Part shown: in pieces, positions 6,330-13,966 of the stretch
Numbering within the stretch: the stretch's first letter is position 1
How the letters are laid out: each line of letters opens with the position of its first letter
Assembly: GCA_900078375.1 (NCBI GenBank)
Contig: FLQS01000036.1
Coordinates: 1-60,318 of the forward strand
From: an uncultured Mycobacterium sp.
GTDB taxonomy: Bacteria > Actinomycetota > Actinomycetes > Mycobacteriales > Mycobacteriaceae
Direction of reading: 5' to 3'
DNA: 60,318 nt
Notes under the pieces: model-generated
The model's input: only the letters and a program-made list of their open reading frames with translations
The model's database searches: none
Told to the model about the DNA's origin: nothing
Position numbers and translations under genes: made by a program

Positions 6330-7505
6330 ATGACCGCCGCCGTGCAGCTGCCATTTCGCCAGAGTCATCCCCTGCACTCCCCCGACCAACTGCTCGCGCT
6401 GCAGGGCGCCGGGCCGATTCACAAGGTCCTCACCGCCGTCGGCGACGAGGCCTGGCTGGTCACCGGCTACACACTGGTGCGCCGGCTGATGGACGACGAA
6501 CGGCTGGGCCGCACCCACCGCGACCCCGCCAACGCGCCGCGCAGCCGGGCGTCGGCGTTATTCGGCGGTCCGATCGGCGATTTCGACTCCGAACCCACCG
6601 ACCACGCCCGCATGCGCCAACTGCTGCAGCCGCATTTCGGCCCCCGGCACATGCGCACCCTGCAGCCGACGGTCGAGGGGCTGTGCGCCGGACTGCTCGA
6701 CGATATGGAAAAGCAGGGATCGCCGGCTGACCTGTTGACGAGCCTGGCTCAGCCGCTGCCCATTCTGGTGATCTGCGATCTGCTCGGTGTGCCCTACGAA
6801 GACCGGGATCGCTTCCGGGCCTGGGTCCACGACGCCGCGTTCTCGCCCGACGATGACGTCTCACTGAAGGGCCTGGAAAAGCTCCTCGGTTACGGCATGG
6901 AACTGGTGACCGTCAAGCGCGCGAATCCCGGCGACGACGTGATCTCCCGACTGTGCGACGAACCCGACCTCGCTGATTTCGAGATCGCCACGCTGGCAAT
7001 GCAATTGCTCTTCGCCGGACACGAGACCACGGTGACGCAGATCTGGGTGGGCTCACTGCTGCTGTTGACCAACCCCGAGCAGTGGCAGGCCCTGCTGGCC
7101 GACCCCGACTTGATCCCCAAGGCCGTCGAGGAAATCCTGCGCGCCGGTATGACCGGCGGCGTCGGCGTTCCCCGGTACGCGCGCGCCGATATCGACGCCG
7201 ACGGTGTGACCATCCGGGCCGGCGATCTCGTCCTGCTGGATCCCGGCGCGGCCAATCACGATCCGGAGTTCTTCGCCGACCCCGATCGTGTCGACCTCTC
7301 CCGAACCGGTGCGGCCCACGTCGGGTTCGGCTACGGCCTGCACTACTGCGTGGGCGCGGCGCTGGCGCGCCTGGAACTCAAGACCGTCTACTCCCAGCTC
7401 ATTCCCCGATTCCCGAGTCTGCAGCTGAGCGCTGATCCGGCGACGATGACCGCCGGCTTCCATTCGCTGTCGCACGGCCTGGTCGCACTGCCGGTGACCT
7501 GGTAG
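6330..7505 (+). CDS. Cytochrome P450 monooxygenase
   Basis: 391 residues, the usual size of soluble bacterial P450s. The haem-binding loop FGYGLHYCVG carries the ligand Cys340. The I-helix has FAGHETT (about 228-234) with the oxygen-activating Glu-Thr, and the K-helix ExxR motif is EEILR (about 267-271). It would need a ferredoxin and a reductase encoded elsewhere; none is adjacent. The substrate cannot be read from the sequence; actinobacterial relatives of this type act on polyketides, sterols or xenobiotics. I use the ATG at 6330; a TTG-started longer frame has no support. Confidence 0.93.
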   Translation: MTAAVQLPFRQSHPLHSPDQLLALQGAGPIHKVLTAVGDEAWLVTGYTLVRRLMDDERLGRTHRDPANAPRSRASALFGGPIGDFDSEPTDHARMRQLLQPHFGPRHMRTLQPTVEGLCAGLLDDMEKQGSPADLLTSLAQPLPILVICDLLGVPYEDRDRFRAWVHDAAFSPDDDVSLKGLEKLLGYGMELVTVKRANPGDDVISRLCDEPDLADFEIATLAMQLLFAGHETTVTQIWVGSLLLLTNPEQWQALLADPDLIPKAVEEILRAGMTGGVGVPRYARADIDADGVTIRAGDLVLLDPGAANHDPEFFADPDRVDLSRTGAAHVGFGYGLHYCVGAALARLELKTVYSQLIPRFPSLQLSADPATMTAGFHSLSHGLVALPVTW

Positions 7506-7541
7506 ACCTCGGCTTACTGATTCGTCAATTTTTCTCGCGAA

Positions 7542-7558
7542 GACGGCTTCCCGCCGTC
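7542..7558 (+). terminator. Hairpin terminator behind the P450 gene
   Basis: GACGGC and GCCGTC form a six-pair stem with loop TTCCC, 37 bp after the P450 stop. A T-rich stretch starts a few bases downstream. It is a plausible intrinsic terminator. Confidence 0.45.
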
Positions 7559-7656
7559 ACTGTTTGTCGTACATTTTTGGCGGAGCTGCGAACATTTCCG
7601 ACCGGTCGGGGTCCGGTGATCAATCAAGCCGATGCCTGACCGACACAAGCGGGTCT

Positions 7657-7714
7657 CCAGGGGTGGGCTACGCGACGTGGCCACCCCCTTGGGCCACCGG
7701 CCCCCCGCCCCTGG
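7657..7714. terminator. Nested hairpin between convergent genes
   Basis: Outer arms 7657-7667 (CCAGGGGTGGG) and 7704-7714 (CCCGCCCCTGG) pair over 11 bases with one G-T pair; inside, GTGGCC (7677-7682) pairs with GGCCAC (7692-7697). It lies between the ends of the P450 gene and the EF-Tu-like gene, so a two-way terminator is the simplest reading. The rest of the 227-bp gap shows no gene. Confidence 0.45.
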
Positions 7715-7732
7715 GGACCACTTGACGGATTG

Positions 7733-8026
7733 CTACAAGCTCACCTCGACACCGCCCGACGCCGACTCGATTGCGCCCGATGTCAGCACATCACCCGGAG
7801 ACAGGTCAGTGCGGTCAAGCCCGGAGAACAACAACCCGATGTTGTCCCCGGCCACCGCTTCGTCCAACTTCTTGCGGAAGGCTTCGATCGCCTCGACCTG
7901 AACCGCGCGCGCACCGTTGATCCGCACCTCGTCGCCGACCCGGATCTCCCCCACCTCGACGCGACCCGTCGCGACAAGACCGCGACCCTTGATGAAGAAC
8001 ACGTCCTGGACCGTCAGACGAAACAT
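7733..8026 (-). CDS. Stand-alone EF-Tu domain-2-like protein
   Basis: 97 residues that match only the second (beta-barrel) domain of translation GTPases: VQDVFFIKGRGLVATGRV, then VGDEVRING, then a Glu-Ala-Phe-Arg-Lys stretch equivalent to EF-Tu VEMFRK, and AGDNIGLLFSGL...DLSPGDVL. The GTPase domain and domain 3 are absent, so it cannot be an elongation factor. Small proteins of this kind occur in mycobacteria; their role is unknown. The ATG at 8026 is preferred over an in-frame TTG at 8035 because it starts directly at the barrel. Downstream of it on the same strand is only the nested hairpin. Confidence 0.75.
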   Translation of the reverse strand: MFRLTVQDVFFIKGRGLVATGRVEVGEIRVGDEVRINGARAVQVEAIEAFRKKLDEAVAGDNIGLLFSGLDRTDLSPGDVLTSGAIESASGGVEVSL

Positions 8027-8056
8027 GTGCGGCAACGCTACTCGCCCACCGCGCCG

Positions 8057-8563
8057 CTACCAACCGATTGGCGGCGGCTGGTCCTCAGACCACAGGCAAT
8101 TACCACTGAGCACAATGGTGAACAGCTTGGGCAACACGTCCAGCTGCAGCGGTTGGCCCGACTGGCCTTCTGAATGCACCAGGGGCGCAAGCACTCCCGC
8201 ACTCACCACGGCCACCTGATCGGCGCCGCACACCGTGTCCGGGTCAAGCGGGATGGCGGTCCACGGCCCCGAGCGCAGGTTCGGGTTGCGAAAACCCTGA
8301 CCGTGCAGTGTGATCTCCGGCCCGTAGCTCAGCCACCTGCTGCCGGGATCGAACGGTGTGACCACCGGCGCCCAACGGCCCGGCTGATCCGGCACGGCCT
8401 GGCACACCAGAAAGTCCGCACCGCCGGGCAATTGTGTCATTACGTCGGTGAAGTCCTGCGAGCATGGCGCGCCGGCCTGCGGGACGGCCGCGTCGGCATG
8501 CGCGGGCGCCGAGAACGCCAGCGCGGCAACCACCACCGCGATCAGCGCTCCGCTCTGCCGCAT
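8057..8563 (-). CDS. Exported protein of unknown function
   Basis: 168 residues starting with ATG at 8563. The signal peptide (basic MRQSG, hydrophobic core, cleavage at PAHADAAV) is clear. The mature part contains four cysteines, is rich in Pro, Trp and Gly and has no recognised motif. It resembles the many small exported proteins of mycobacteria that carry disulfides. The gene lies 30 bp upstream of the EF-Tu-like gene on the same strand and may share its transcript. Confidence 0.7.
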   Translation of the reverse strand: MRQSGALIAVVVAALAFSAPAHADAAVPQAGAPCSQDFTDVMTQLPGGADFLVCQAVPDQPGRWAPVVTPFDPGSRWLSYGPEITLHGQGFRNPNLRSGPWTAIPLDPDTVCGADQVAVVSAGVLAPLVHSEGQSGQPLQLDVLPKLFTIVLSGNCLWSEDQPPPIGW

Positions 8564-8731
8564 CGCAGCCCCCTCATCGCTCCAACCTCACTGGCCTCAA
8601 CACTACGTCAACCCACGTCGTGACCAACGATGTCTGCACCCGGGACCATCGCCCCTATCAGGGGATGCGTCGCCAGGGCTGAATTGAACAGTCGACGCAC
8701 ATCCTTTGACTACGCCTGACCAGGAGTCGTT

Positions 8732-9289
8732 GTGTCCTTCGTGAAGCTGTTGCTGTCCTTCGCCCCGTGGATCGCGTTCCTGATCATCGCGAGAGACAGC
8801 TTGATGCGTGTCGAGATCGGGCTCGTCGCGGCCCTGGTCCTGTCGGTCGTGATGGCCGTCCTCAAACTGCACCGAGGCATCATCATGTGGGTCGGGCTGG
8901 TGTTCTTCACCGCGGCCACCGTCGCCGTGATCGGTTTCCATGACATGTGGACCGTCCGCCATCTCGGCGTCCTGGCCAATGGCGCGCTGGCGCTCGGCTC
9001 CTGGATCACGCTGGCCATCGGCAGACCGTTCACCCTGGAGTACGCCCGCGCCCACACCGATCCCTCGAAGTGGGACGATCCGCTGTTCATCCGGGTCAAT
9101 GTCTTGCTGACCTCGGTTTGGGCGTCGGTGTTCACCGTCAACACCGCGATCGCCTGGACGCTGATGAAGCACCTGTTACCCGAATGGGCCTGCCACACAG
9201 CCAGTTACGCGACACTCATCGGCGCGGCGGCGTTCACGTCGTGGTATCCCGGCCACATCCGGACCAAGGCGGCCTCGAAAGGCCGCTAG
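8732..9289 (+). CDS. Multi-span membrane protein, possibly septation-protein-A-like
   Basis: 185 residues with about six hydrophobic segments. The segment order and the motif GRPFTLEYAR followed by DPLFIRVN are reminiscent of VC0807/intracellular-septation-A-type membrane proteins; the role is unknown. It starts with GTG and has AGGAG nine bases before (CCAGGAGTCGTT). The stop overlaps the end of the convergent acyl-CoA ligase gene by 4 bp. The 168 bp upstream hold no gene. Confidence 0.7.
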   Translation: MSFVKLLLSFAPWIAFLIIARDSLMRVEIGLVAALVLSVVMAVLKLHRGIIMWVGLVFFTAATVAVIGFHDMWTVRHLGVLANGALALGSWITLAIGRPFTLEYARAHTDPSKWDDPLFIRVNVLLTSVWASVFTVNTAIAWTLMKHLLPEWACHTASYATLIGAAAFTSWYPGHIRTKAASKGR

Positions 9290-11124
9290 CCGTACAGCTG
9301 GTCGATGTTGTCGTGAAAATTCTCCACAACAGCCTTGCGCTTGAGCTTCAGACTCGGCGTCAAATCGCCTGCCTCGACCGTCAATTCGCGGTCGATGATG
9401 GCGATGCGCTTGACCTGCTCCCAGCGGTTGAGATGCTTGTTGAGAGTCTCCACATAGCCCTCAATCATCTCCTTGGTCTTCTGATCGCGGGCGACCTCAC
9501 TGAAAGACTTGCCCTCCAGCCCATTTCGATCGGCCCACTCCCGGATGGCTTCGCCATCCAAGCTGACCAACGCGACGCAGTACGGCTTGCCCTCGCCATA
9601 GACGATGATCTCGCTGGCGAACGGGCACAGACCCTTGAACGACGCCGAGATCGCCGACGGCGCCACATACTTGCCCTGCGAGGTCTTGAACATGTCCTTC
9701 TTGCGGTCGGTGATCCGCAGGTACCCTTCGGCGTCGAGCTCACCGATGTCGCCGGTGTGGAACCAGCCCTCGGTGGTGATCGCTTCGGCGGTGGCCTCGG
9801 GCAGATCGTGATATCCGCTCATCACGCCCGGCCCCTTGAGCAGCACCTCGCCGTCGTCGGCGATCTTGACGTCGGTGTACGGCAACGTCCAACCCACCGT
9901 GCCGAACCGGTAGGCCTCCGGGCGATTCAGCGACGACGCCGCCGACGTCTCGGTCAGCCCGTATCCCTCCAGAACGATGGTGCCCACCGCGTCGAACCAC
10001 TGGGCGACGTCGCGGTCCAGCGCCGCCGAGCCCGAGATGAAGAAGCGCAACCGTCCGCCGAACCTCTGGCGAATGGTGGAGAACACCAGTCGGTCGGCGA
10101 TCGCGCGTTGCAATGCCAGCCCCGCGCCGATCCGGTGACCGGCCTGGTTGGCGCGGGATACCCGCAGGCCCACGTCGATCGCCCAGTCGAAGAGCGTTTT
10201 CTTGAAACCGCCCTCTTCGGCGATCGTCTCGGTGATGCGGCCGTGCACCTTTTCGAAGATGCGCGGCACCGCGCCCATGAACGTCGGCTTGATGATCGCC
10301 AGGTTCTCGACGATCTTGTCGACCCGGCCGTCGATGACCGTCGGGAATCCCATCAACAACGGCATGGCCAGCATCACCTTGCCGAACGAGTGCGCCAGCG
10401 GCAGCCATAGGTAGTTGAGGTCCTTCTCGGACAGCACATGCAGTGACTGCAGCGCGGCCGCGGTGTAGGTCCACGCCTCGTGGTGGAGCCGCACCCCCTT
10501 GGGCTTGCCGGTGGTGCCGGAGGTGTAGATCAGCGTGGCCAGCTGACTGGGCGGGATCGCCTCGATCCGGTCGGTCACCGCGGTGGGATTGTCAGCCAAC
10601 AGTTGCTTGCCCAGCTGTTCGAGATCCTCGAGAGTGATCACCCAGTCGTCGTCGCTCTTGCCGTCGATGATCACCACCTTCTCGACGGCCGGCAGGCCGG
10701 TGCGGTTCGCGACCAGCTTGTCGACCTGGGACTGGTTCTCGGCCACCACAACCCGGCTGCCGGAGTTGGCGACGATGAACGCGGTGTCCTCGGCGTTGGT
10801 ACTCGGATAAACCGTCGTCGTGGCGGCCCCGGCCGCCAGGATGCCGAAGTCGACGACCACCCACTCGTAGCGAGTCCCCGATGCCAGCGCGACCCGCTCC
10901 TCGGGGTTGAGCCCCAGGGCGATCAGCCCGGCCGCGATCAGTTCGACGCGATCACCGACCTGCTGCCAGGTGACGCTGGTCCACCCGTCGTTGTCGGGAT
11001 AGCGGAACGCTTCGCTAGTGGGCGTGGCCGCGACACGGTCAAGAAACATCCGGGGCACCGACGGCGCCCGGTTGTCGATTTTGCTCACGTCGGGCTGCTC
11101 TTGGGATTTACGCAGGCCTGCCAT
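9286..11124 (-). CDS. Long-chain fatty acid-CoA ligase (FadD15-like)
   Basis: 612 residues of the AMP-forming adenylating superfamily; it activates fatty acids to acyl-CoA through an acyl-adenylate. The P-loop TLIYTSGTTGKPKGV, the YGLTET motif, WFHTGD and the final catalytic region (DRKKDMFKTSQGKYVAP) with its lysines are all present. The length and the long insertion around residues 230-330 are typical of the bacterial long-chain group close to FadD15. No signal peptide; cytoplasmic or membrane-associated. The start is ATG at 11124; a GTG 12 codons later is possible. It is divergent from clpC2. Confidence 0.92.
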   Translation of the reverse strand: MAGLRKSQEQPDVSKIDNRAPSVPRMFLDRVAATPTSEAFRYPDNDGWTSVTWQQVGDRVELIAAGLIALGLNPEERVALASGTRYEWVVVDFGILAAGAATTTVYPSTNAEDTAFIVANSGSRVVVAENQSQVDKLVANRTGLPAVEKVVIIDGKSDDDWVITLEDLEQLGKQLLADNPTAVTDRIEAIPPSQLATLIYTSGTTGKPKGVRLHHEAWTYTAAALQSLHVLSEKDLNYLWLPLAHSFGKVMLAMPLLMGFPTVIDGRVDKIVENLAIIKPTFMGAVPRIFEKVHGRITETIAEEGGFKKTLFDWAIDVGLRVSRANQAGHRIGAGLALQRAIADRLVFSTIRQRFGGRLRFFISGSAALDRDVAQWFDAVGTIVLEGYGLTETSAASSLNRPEAYRFGTVGWTLPYTDVKIADDGEVLLKGPGVMSGYHDLPEATAEAITTEGWFHTGDIGELDAEGYLRITDRKKDMFKTSQGKYVAPSAISASFKGLCPFASEIIVYGEGKPYCVALVSLDGEAIREWADRNGLEGKSFSEVARDQKTKEMIEGYVETLNKHLNRWEQVKRIAIIDRELTVEAGDLTPSLKLKRKAVVENFHDNIDQLYG

Positions 11125-11201
11125 GGCGCCGAGTTTATGGACTTTCGCCGCGACACCGGTAGCAAATCGGGAAGCGGGGCAACCAGCAGCGAACCACCGC
11201 C

Positions 11202-11246
11202 GTCAACCCACGGTTGACCAATCCATATCGTCAACCTACGGTTGAC
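11202..11246 (+). promoter_or_regulatory. clpC2 promoter inside two GTCAACC-N3-GGTTGAC operators
   Basis: Two perfect 17-bp dyads lie at 11202-11218 and 11230-11246, 28 bp centre to centre. TTGACC at 11214-11219 and TACGGT at 11237-11242 are 17 bp apart, an ideal -35/-10 pair, and each hexamer is inside one dyad. The ATG follows the -10 box after six bases, so the mRNA is probably leaderless. Binding of the ClpC2 HTH domain here would block RNA polymerase, giving autorepression. Symmetry and spacing are seen; the regulator is inferred. Confidence 0.75.
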
Positions 11247-11248
11247 GT

Positions 11249-11983
11249 ATGGAAGAACCGGCCCGCAGCGCCTTCCCCGTTCGCCTCGACGATCTCATCG
11301 ACGGGATCAAGCGCGTCCACACCGACGCCCTCGAACAACTGGCCGACGCCGTACTGACCGCGGAGGCGCTCGGCGACCTCGCCGATCACCTCATCGGCCA
11401 CTTCGTCGACCAGGCCCGCCGCTCGGGTGCCTCCTGGACCGACATCGGCAAGAGCATGGGCGTCACCAAACAAGCCGCGCAAAAACGCTTCGTGCCCAAG
11501 ATGACCAACCTCAACGCGGTCGACCTCGACCCCGCCCAGGGCTTCGCCCGTTTCACCCCGCGGGCCCGCGGGGCGGTCGTCGCCGCCCAGAACGCCGCGC
11601 ATGCGGCCCGCAATGCAGAGATCACCGCGGGCCATCTGCTGCTGGGTCTGCTCACCGATCCCGCCGCGCTGGCCACTCCCCTGCTGCGCGCCCAGCAGAT
11701 CACCCAGGACGCTGTGCGCGCCGCCATCACACTGCCGCCGCCGACCGACGACATGCCCGCCCTGATCCCGTTCGACGTCCAGGCCCGCAAGGTGCTGGAG
11801 CTGACCTTCCGTGAGGCACTTCGCCTGGGCCACAACTACATTGGCACCGAGCACATTCTGCTGGCGCTGATCGATGCCGAGGATGACGACGGCACCCTGC
11901 ACCGGCTCGGATTCGACAGGGCCCGGGCCGAGGCCGACATCGCCGAGACCCTCGCCGCGATCACGGCGACCCAGGAGTCCTGA
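11249..11983 (+). CDS. clpC2: ClpC2: HTH domain fused to a ClpC-type N-terminal domain
   Basis: 244 residues without any ATPase module, so despite its name it is not an unfoldase. The N-terminal part (to about 85) contains an HTH-like stretch (SWTDIGKSMGVTKQAAQKRF). The second part (about 90-240) is the double ClpN repeat (ARGAVVAAQNAAHAARNAEITAGHLLLGLL and ALRLGHNYIGTEHILLALI), the fold to which cyclomarin-type antibiotics bind in ClpC1. In mycobacteria ClpC2 (Rv2667) is known to sequester such drugs and to control its own expression. The two operators covering its promoter fit that. Start ATG at 11249 directly after the second operator. Confidence 0.9.
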   Translation: MEEPARSAFPVRLDDLIDGIKRVHTDALEQLADAVLTAEALGDLADHLIGHFVDQARRSGASWTDIGKSMGVTKQAAQKRFVPKMTNLNAVDLDPAQGFARFTPRARGAVVAAQNAAHAARNAEITAGHLLLGLLTDPAALATPLLRAQQITQDAVRAAITLPPPTDDMPALIPFDVQARKVLELTFREALRLGHNYIGTEHILLALIDAEDDDGTLHRLGFDRARAEADIAETLAAITATQES

Positions 11984-12065
11984 GCCCGTCAAGATTGGGC
12001 TTCGGCCTGTCAAAGCCTCGTCAAGAAATCCCACCCCGGGCGGGGGTCGGCGTATCGATTGAGCC

Positions 12066-13403
12066 ATGACGCTTTCCGATATTCTGCCCTCGCTCGGCTA
12101 TGCCGGCCTCGACCGGCGACTATGGCCGTCGACCACACACACAGACGACCTCGGTCGGGTCTGCATTGGTGGGGTGCCACTGACCGAGGTTGCCGCCGAA
12201 TTCCGCACCCCCACCTACGTCCTGGACGAAGACGACTTCCGCGGCCGGATCCACCGCTACCAAAGCGCGCTGCCCGGCGTATCGATCGCCTACGCCGGTA
12301 AGTCACTACTGACCACCACCGTCGCCGGCTGGATCGACCGGGAAGGCCTCGGGCTCGACGTGTGCTCGGGTGGCGAGCTGGCCACCGCCCTGGCCGCCGG
12401 CGTTGACCCGGCCCGGATCATCCTGCACGGCAACGCCAAGACACCCGACGAACTGCGCGACGCCGCTGCCGTCGGGGTCGGCCGGATAGTCGTGGACGCC
12501 CCGCTGGAGATCGCCTTCCTGGCCGGTCAGGTACGTGCGCACCAAACGGTGCTACTGCGCGTCATTCCCGGCGTCGACATCGGCGGGCATCCCGCGGTCA
12601 CCACTGGCGTCGACGACCAGAAATTCGGTTTCACCGTCGCCGACGACCGGGCGCTCGACGCGGTCGGCCGCATCCTGAATCAGCCGTGCCTGTCGCTGGC
12701 CGGACTGCACTGCCACATCGGCTCGCAGGTCGCCGACCCCACTCTCTACGGGAAGGCGATCGCCAGGATGATCGCCCTGATGGCCGACATCCGGACTCGA
12801 TTCGGGGTCACCTTGCCCGAGCTGAACATCGGCGGCGGGCATGCGGTGCCCTACGTGGCAGGCGATCCGGAACTCAACCTCGCCCAGTTTGCCGAGGTCG
12901 TCGAGAACAGCCTTGAATCTGCCTGTGCGGCTGCGCGTTTCCCCCGGCCCGCGCTGACGGTCGAACCCGGCAGAGCGATCAGCGCTCGCGCAGGCGTCAC
13001 CCTCTACCGGGTGGTCGCGGTCAAGTCTCAGCCCGGCGGGCGCACGTTCGTCGCCGTCGACGGTGGCATGAGCGACAACCCCCGGGTAGCCCTCTACGGC
13101 GCGAAATACACCGTCACCCTGGCCAACCGGCACACCGCCACGCCCAGTACAACGGTGACGGTCGTCGGCCGGCACTGCGAGGCAGGCGACGTGATCGCCC
13201 GTGACGTGCAACTGCCCGCCGACATCCACCCCGGCGACCTGCTGGCCGTGGCCTGTACCGGCGCCTATCACCACAGCATGGCGTCGAGCTACAACATGGT
13301 GGGCCGCCCACCGCTGGTCGCGGTCGTCGACGGCCGGTGCCACCAACTCATCCGTCGCGAGACCATCGCCGATCTGTTGGCCCGCGACTGCGATGTGCCA
13401 TGA
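12066..13403 (+). CDS. PLP-dependent decarboxylase of the LysA/ornithine decarboxylase fold
   Basis: 445 residues of fold-type III. Lys79 in YAGKS is the PLP Schiff-base lysine; the phosphate-binding glycines (NIGGGHAVPY), the HIGSQ motif, VEPGRAI and the second-subunit motif HCEAGD with Cys371 are present, as is the C-terminal YHHSMASSYN. These are the features of diaminopimelate decarboxylase, but the true mycobacterial lysA lies next to argS/thrA elsewhere, so this is probably a paralogue with another amino acid substrate. It is followed, after two small opposite genes, by a carboxyethyl-ornithine-synthase-like gene, which suggests a joint pathway. Confidence 0.85.
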   Translation: MTLSDILPSLGYAGLDRRLWPSTTHTDDLGRVCIGGVPLTEVAAEFRTPTYVLDEDDFRGRIHRYQSALPGVSIAYAGKSLLTTTVAGWIDREGLGLDVCSGGELATALAAGVDPARIILHGNAKTPDELRDAAAVGVGRIVVDAPLEIAFLAGQVRAHQTVLLRVIPGVDIGGHPAVTTGVDDQKFGFTVADDRALDAVGRILNQPCLSLAGLHCHIGSQVADPTLYGKAIARMIALMADIRTRFGVTLPELNIGGGHAVPYVAGDPELNLAQFAEVVENSLESACAAARFPRPALTVEPGRAISARAGVTLYRVVAVKSQPGGRTFVAVDGGMSDNPRVALYGAKYTVTLANRHTATPSTTVTVVGRHCEAGDVIARDVQLPADIHPGDLLAVACTGAYHHSMASSYNMVGRPPLVAVVDGRCHQLIRRETIADLLARDCDVP

Positions 13404-13442
13404 ACCTGTTCGGCCCCAACACCTTTGACCCGAGCGGGGTGA

Positions 13443-13640
13443 TCAACCCCAGAGTCGGGGCTTCTTCCAAGCCTTTTCGTCGCCGGCTACGTCCGTCCAC
13501 TGCCCTGTTTCGTACCGGTGCGGCTTTCGCTCGCCTCGTCGCACGACATCGAGCGAGCCGTCATGATGCTTGACGTACGAGTCGCCGAAACGACTGTATT
13601 CGTCCGATTCGCCATCGGGCAGCGTCACAGTAACGGTCAT
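13443..13640 (-). CDS. Small hypothetical protein, 65 residues
   Basis: A short ATG frame encoding a charged soluble protein with an N-terminal beta-rich part (TVTVTLPDG) and many Trp, Tyr, His and Lys residues. No family is recognised. It follows the 52-residue gene with a 10-base gap on the same strand, so both probably form an operon. It is convergent with the LysA-like gene, 39 bp away. Confidence 0.5.
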   Translation of the reverse strand: MTVTVTLPDGESDEYSRFGDSYVKHHDGSLDVVRRGERKPHRYETGQWTDVAGDEKAWKKPRLWG

Positions 13641-13650
13641 GATGGAACTC

Positions 13651-13809
13651 TCAGCGAATCTTCTCAGGGATCGAATTGAGCTCGTGCAGGATATGCACGG
13701 CCAGTTCACTCGCAGCCTTGTCGCCAAGCTTGGAATGAGTCTTGATGATCTCGGTAACCAGATCAAGACGATGGAGGTACGGCGTACGGACCGCTGTTGG
13801 CGAAGCCAT
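13651..13809 (-). CDS. Small hypothetical helical protein, 52 residues
   Basis: ATG at 13809 is preceded by AAGGAAAT at good spacing, so the start is well supported. The protein is predicted to be almost entirely helical (LDLVTEIIKTHSK, ASELAVHILHELNSI) and soluble. No family is recognised. First gene of a two-gene leftward unit; divergent from the carboxyethyl-ornithine-synthase-like gene with a 157-bp gap that probably holds both promoters. Confidence 0.55.
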   Translation of the reverse strand: MASPTAVRTPYLHRLDLVTEIIKTHSKLGDKAASELAVHILHELNSIPEKIR

Positions 13810-13966
13810 GATTTCCTTTTTTGACGAGCATGTCCGCTCGCAATCGAGCTGCCCGGTACCGTCGACAGTACGCCCATTCTTGCGCAGAGGATGACGATCG
13901 CCCACCTGGTACGAACCGCTTTGGTTTTCAAGATCTGTCACTGCAGGGCGTAGAGTCAAGGCATCG

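Noticed and set aside
8947..10410. Long open frame antisense to the acyl-CoA ligase
   Set aside because: GC-rich third positions leave long antisense frames open; the protein has no motif, while the opposite strand encodes a full ligase.
12066..13403. The biosynthetic lysA gene
   Set aside because: All active-site motifs are present, but the context differs from mycobacterial lysA and the partner gene is an opine-type dehydrogenase; a paralogue is more likely.
13443..13809. Classical toxin-antitoxin pair
   Set aside because: The size would fit, but no RHH, AbrB, PIN, RelE or other toxin/antitoxin motif is visible.
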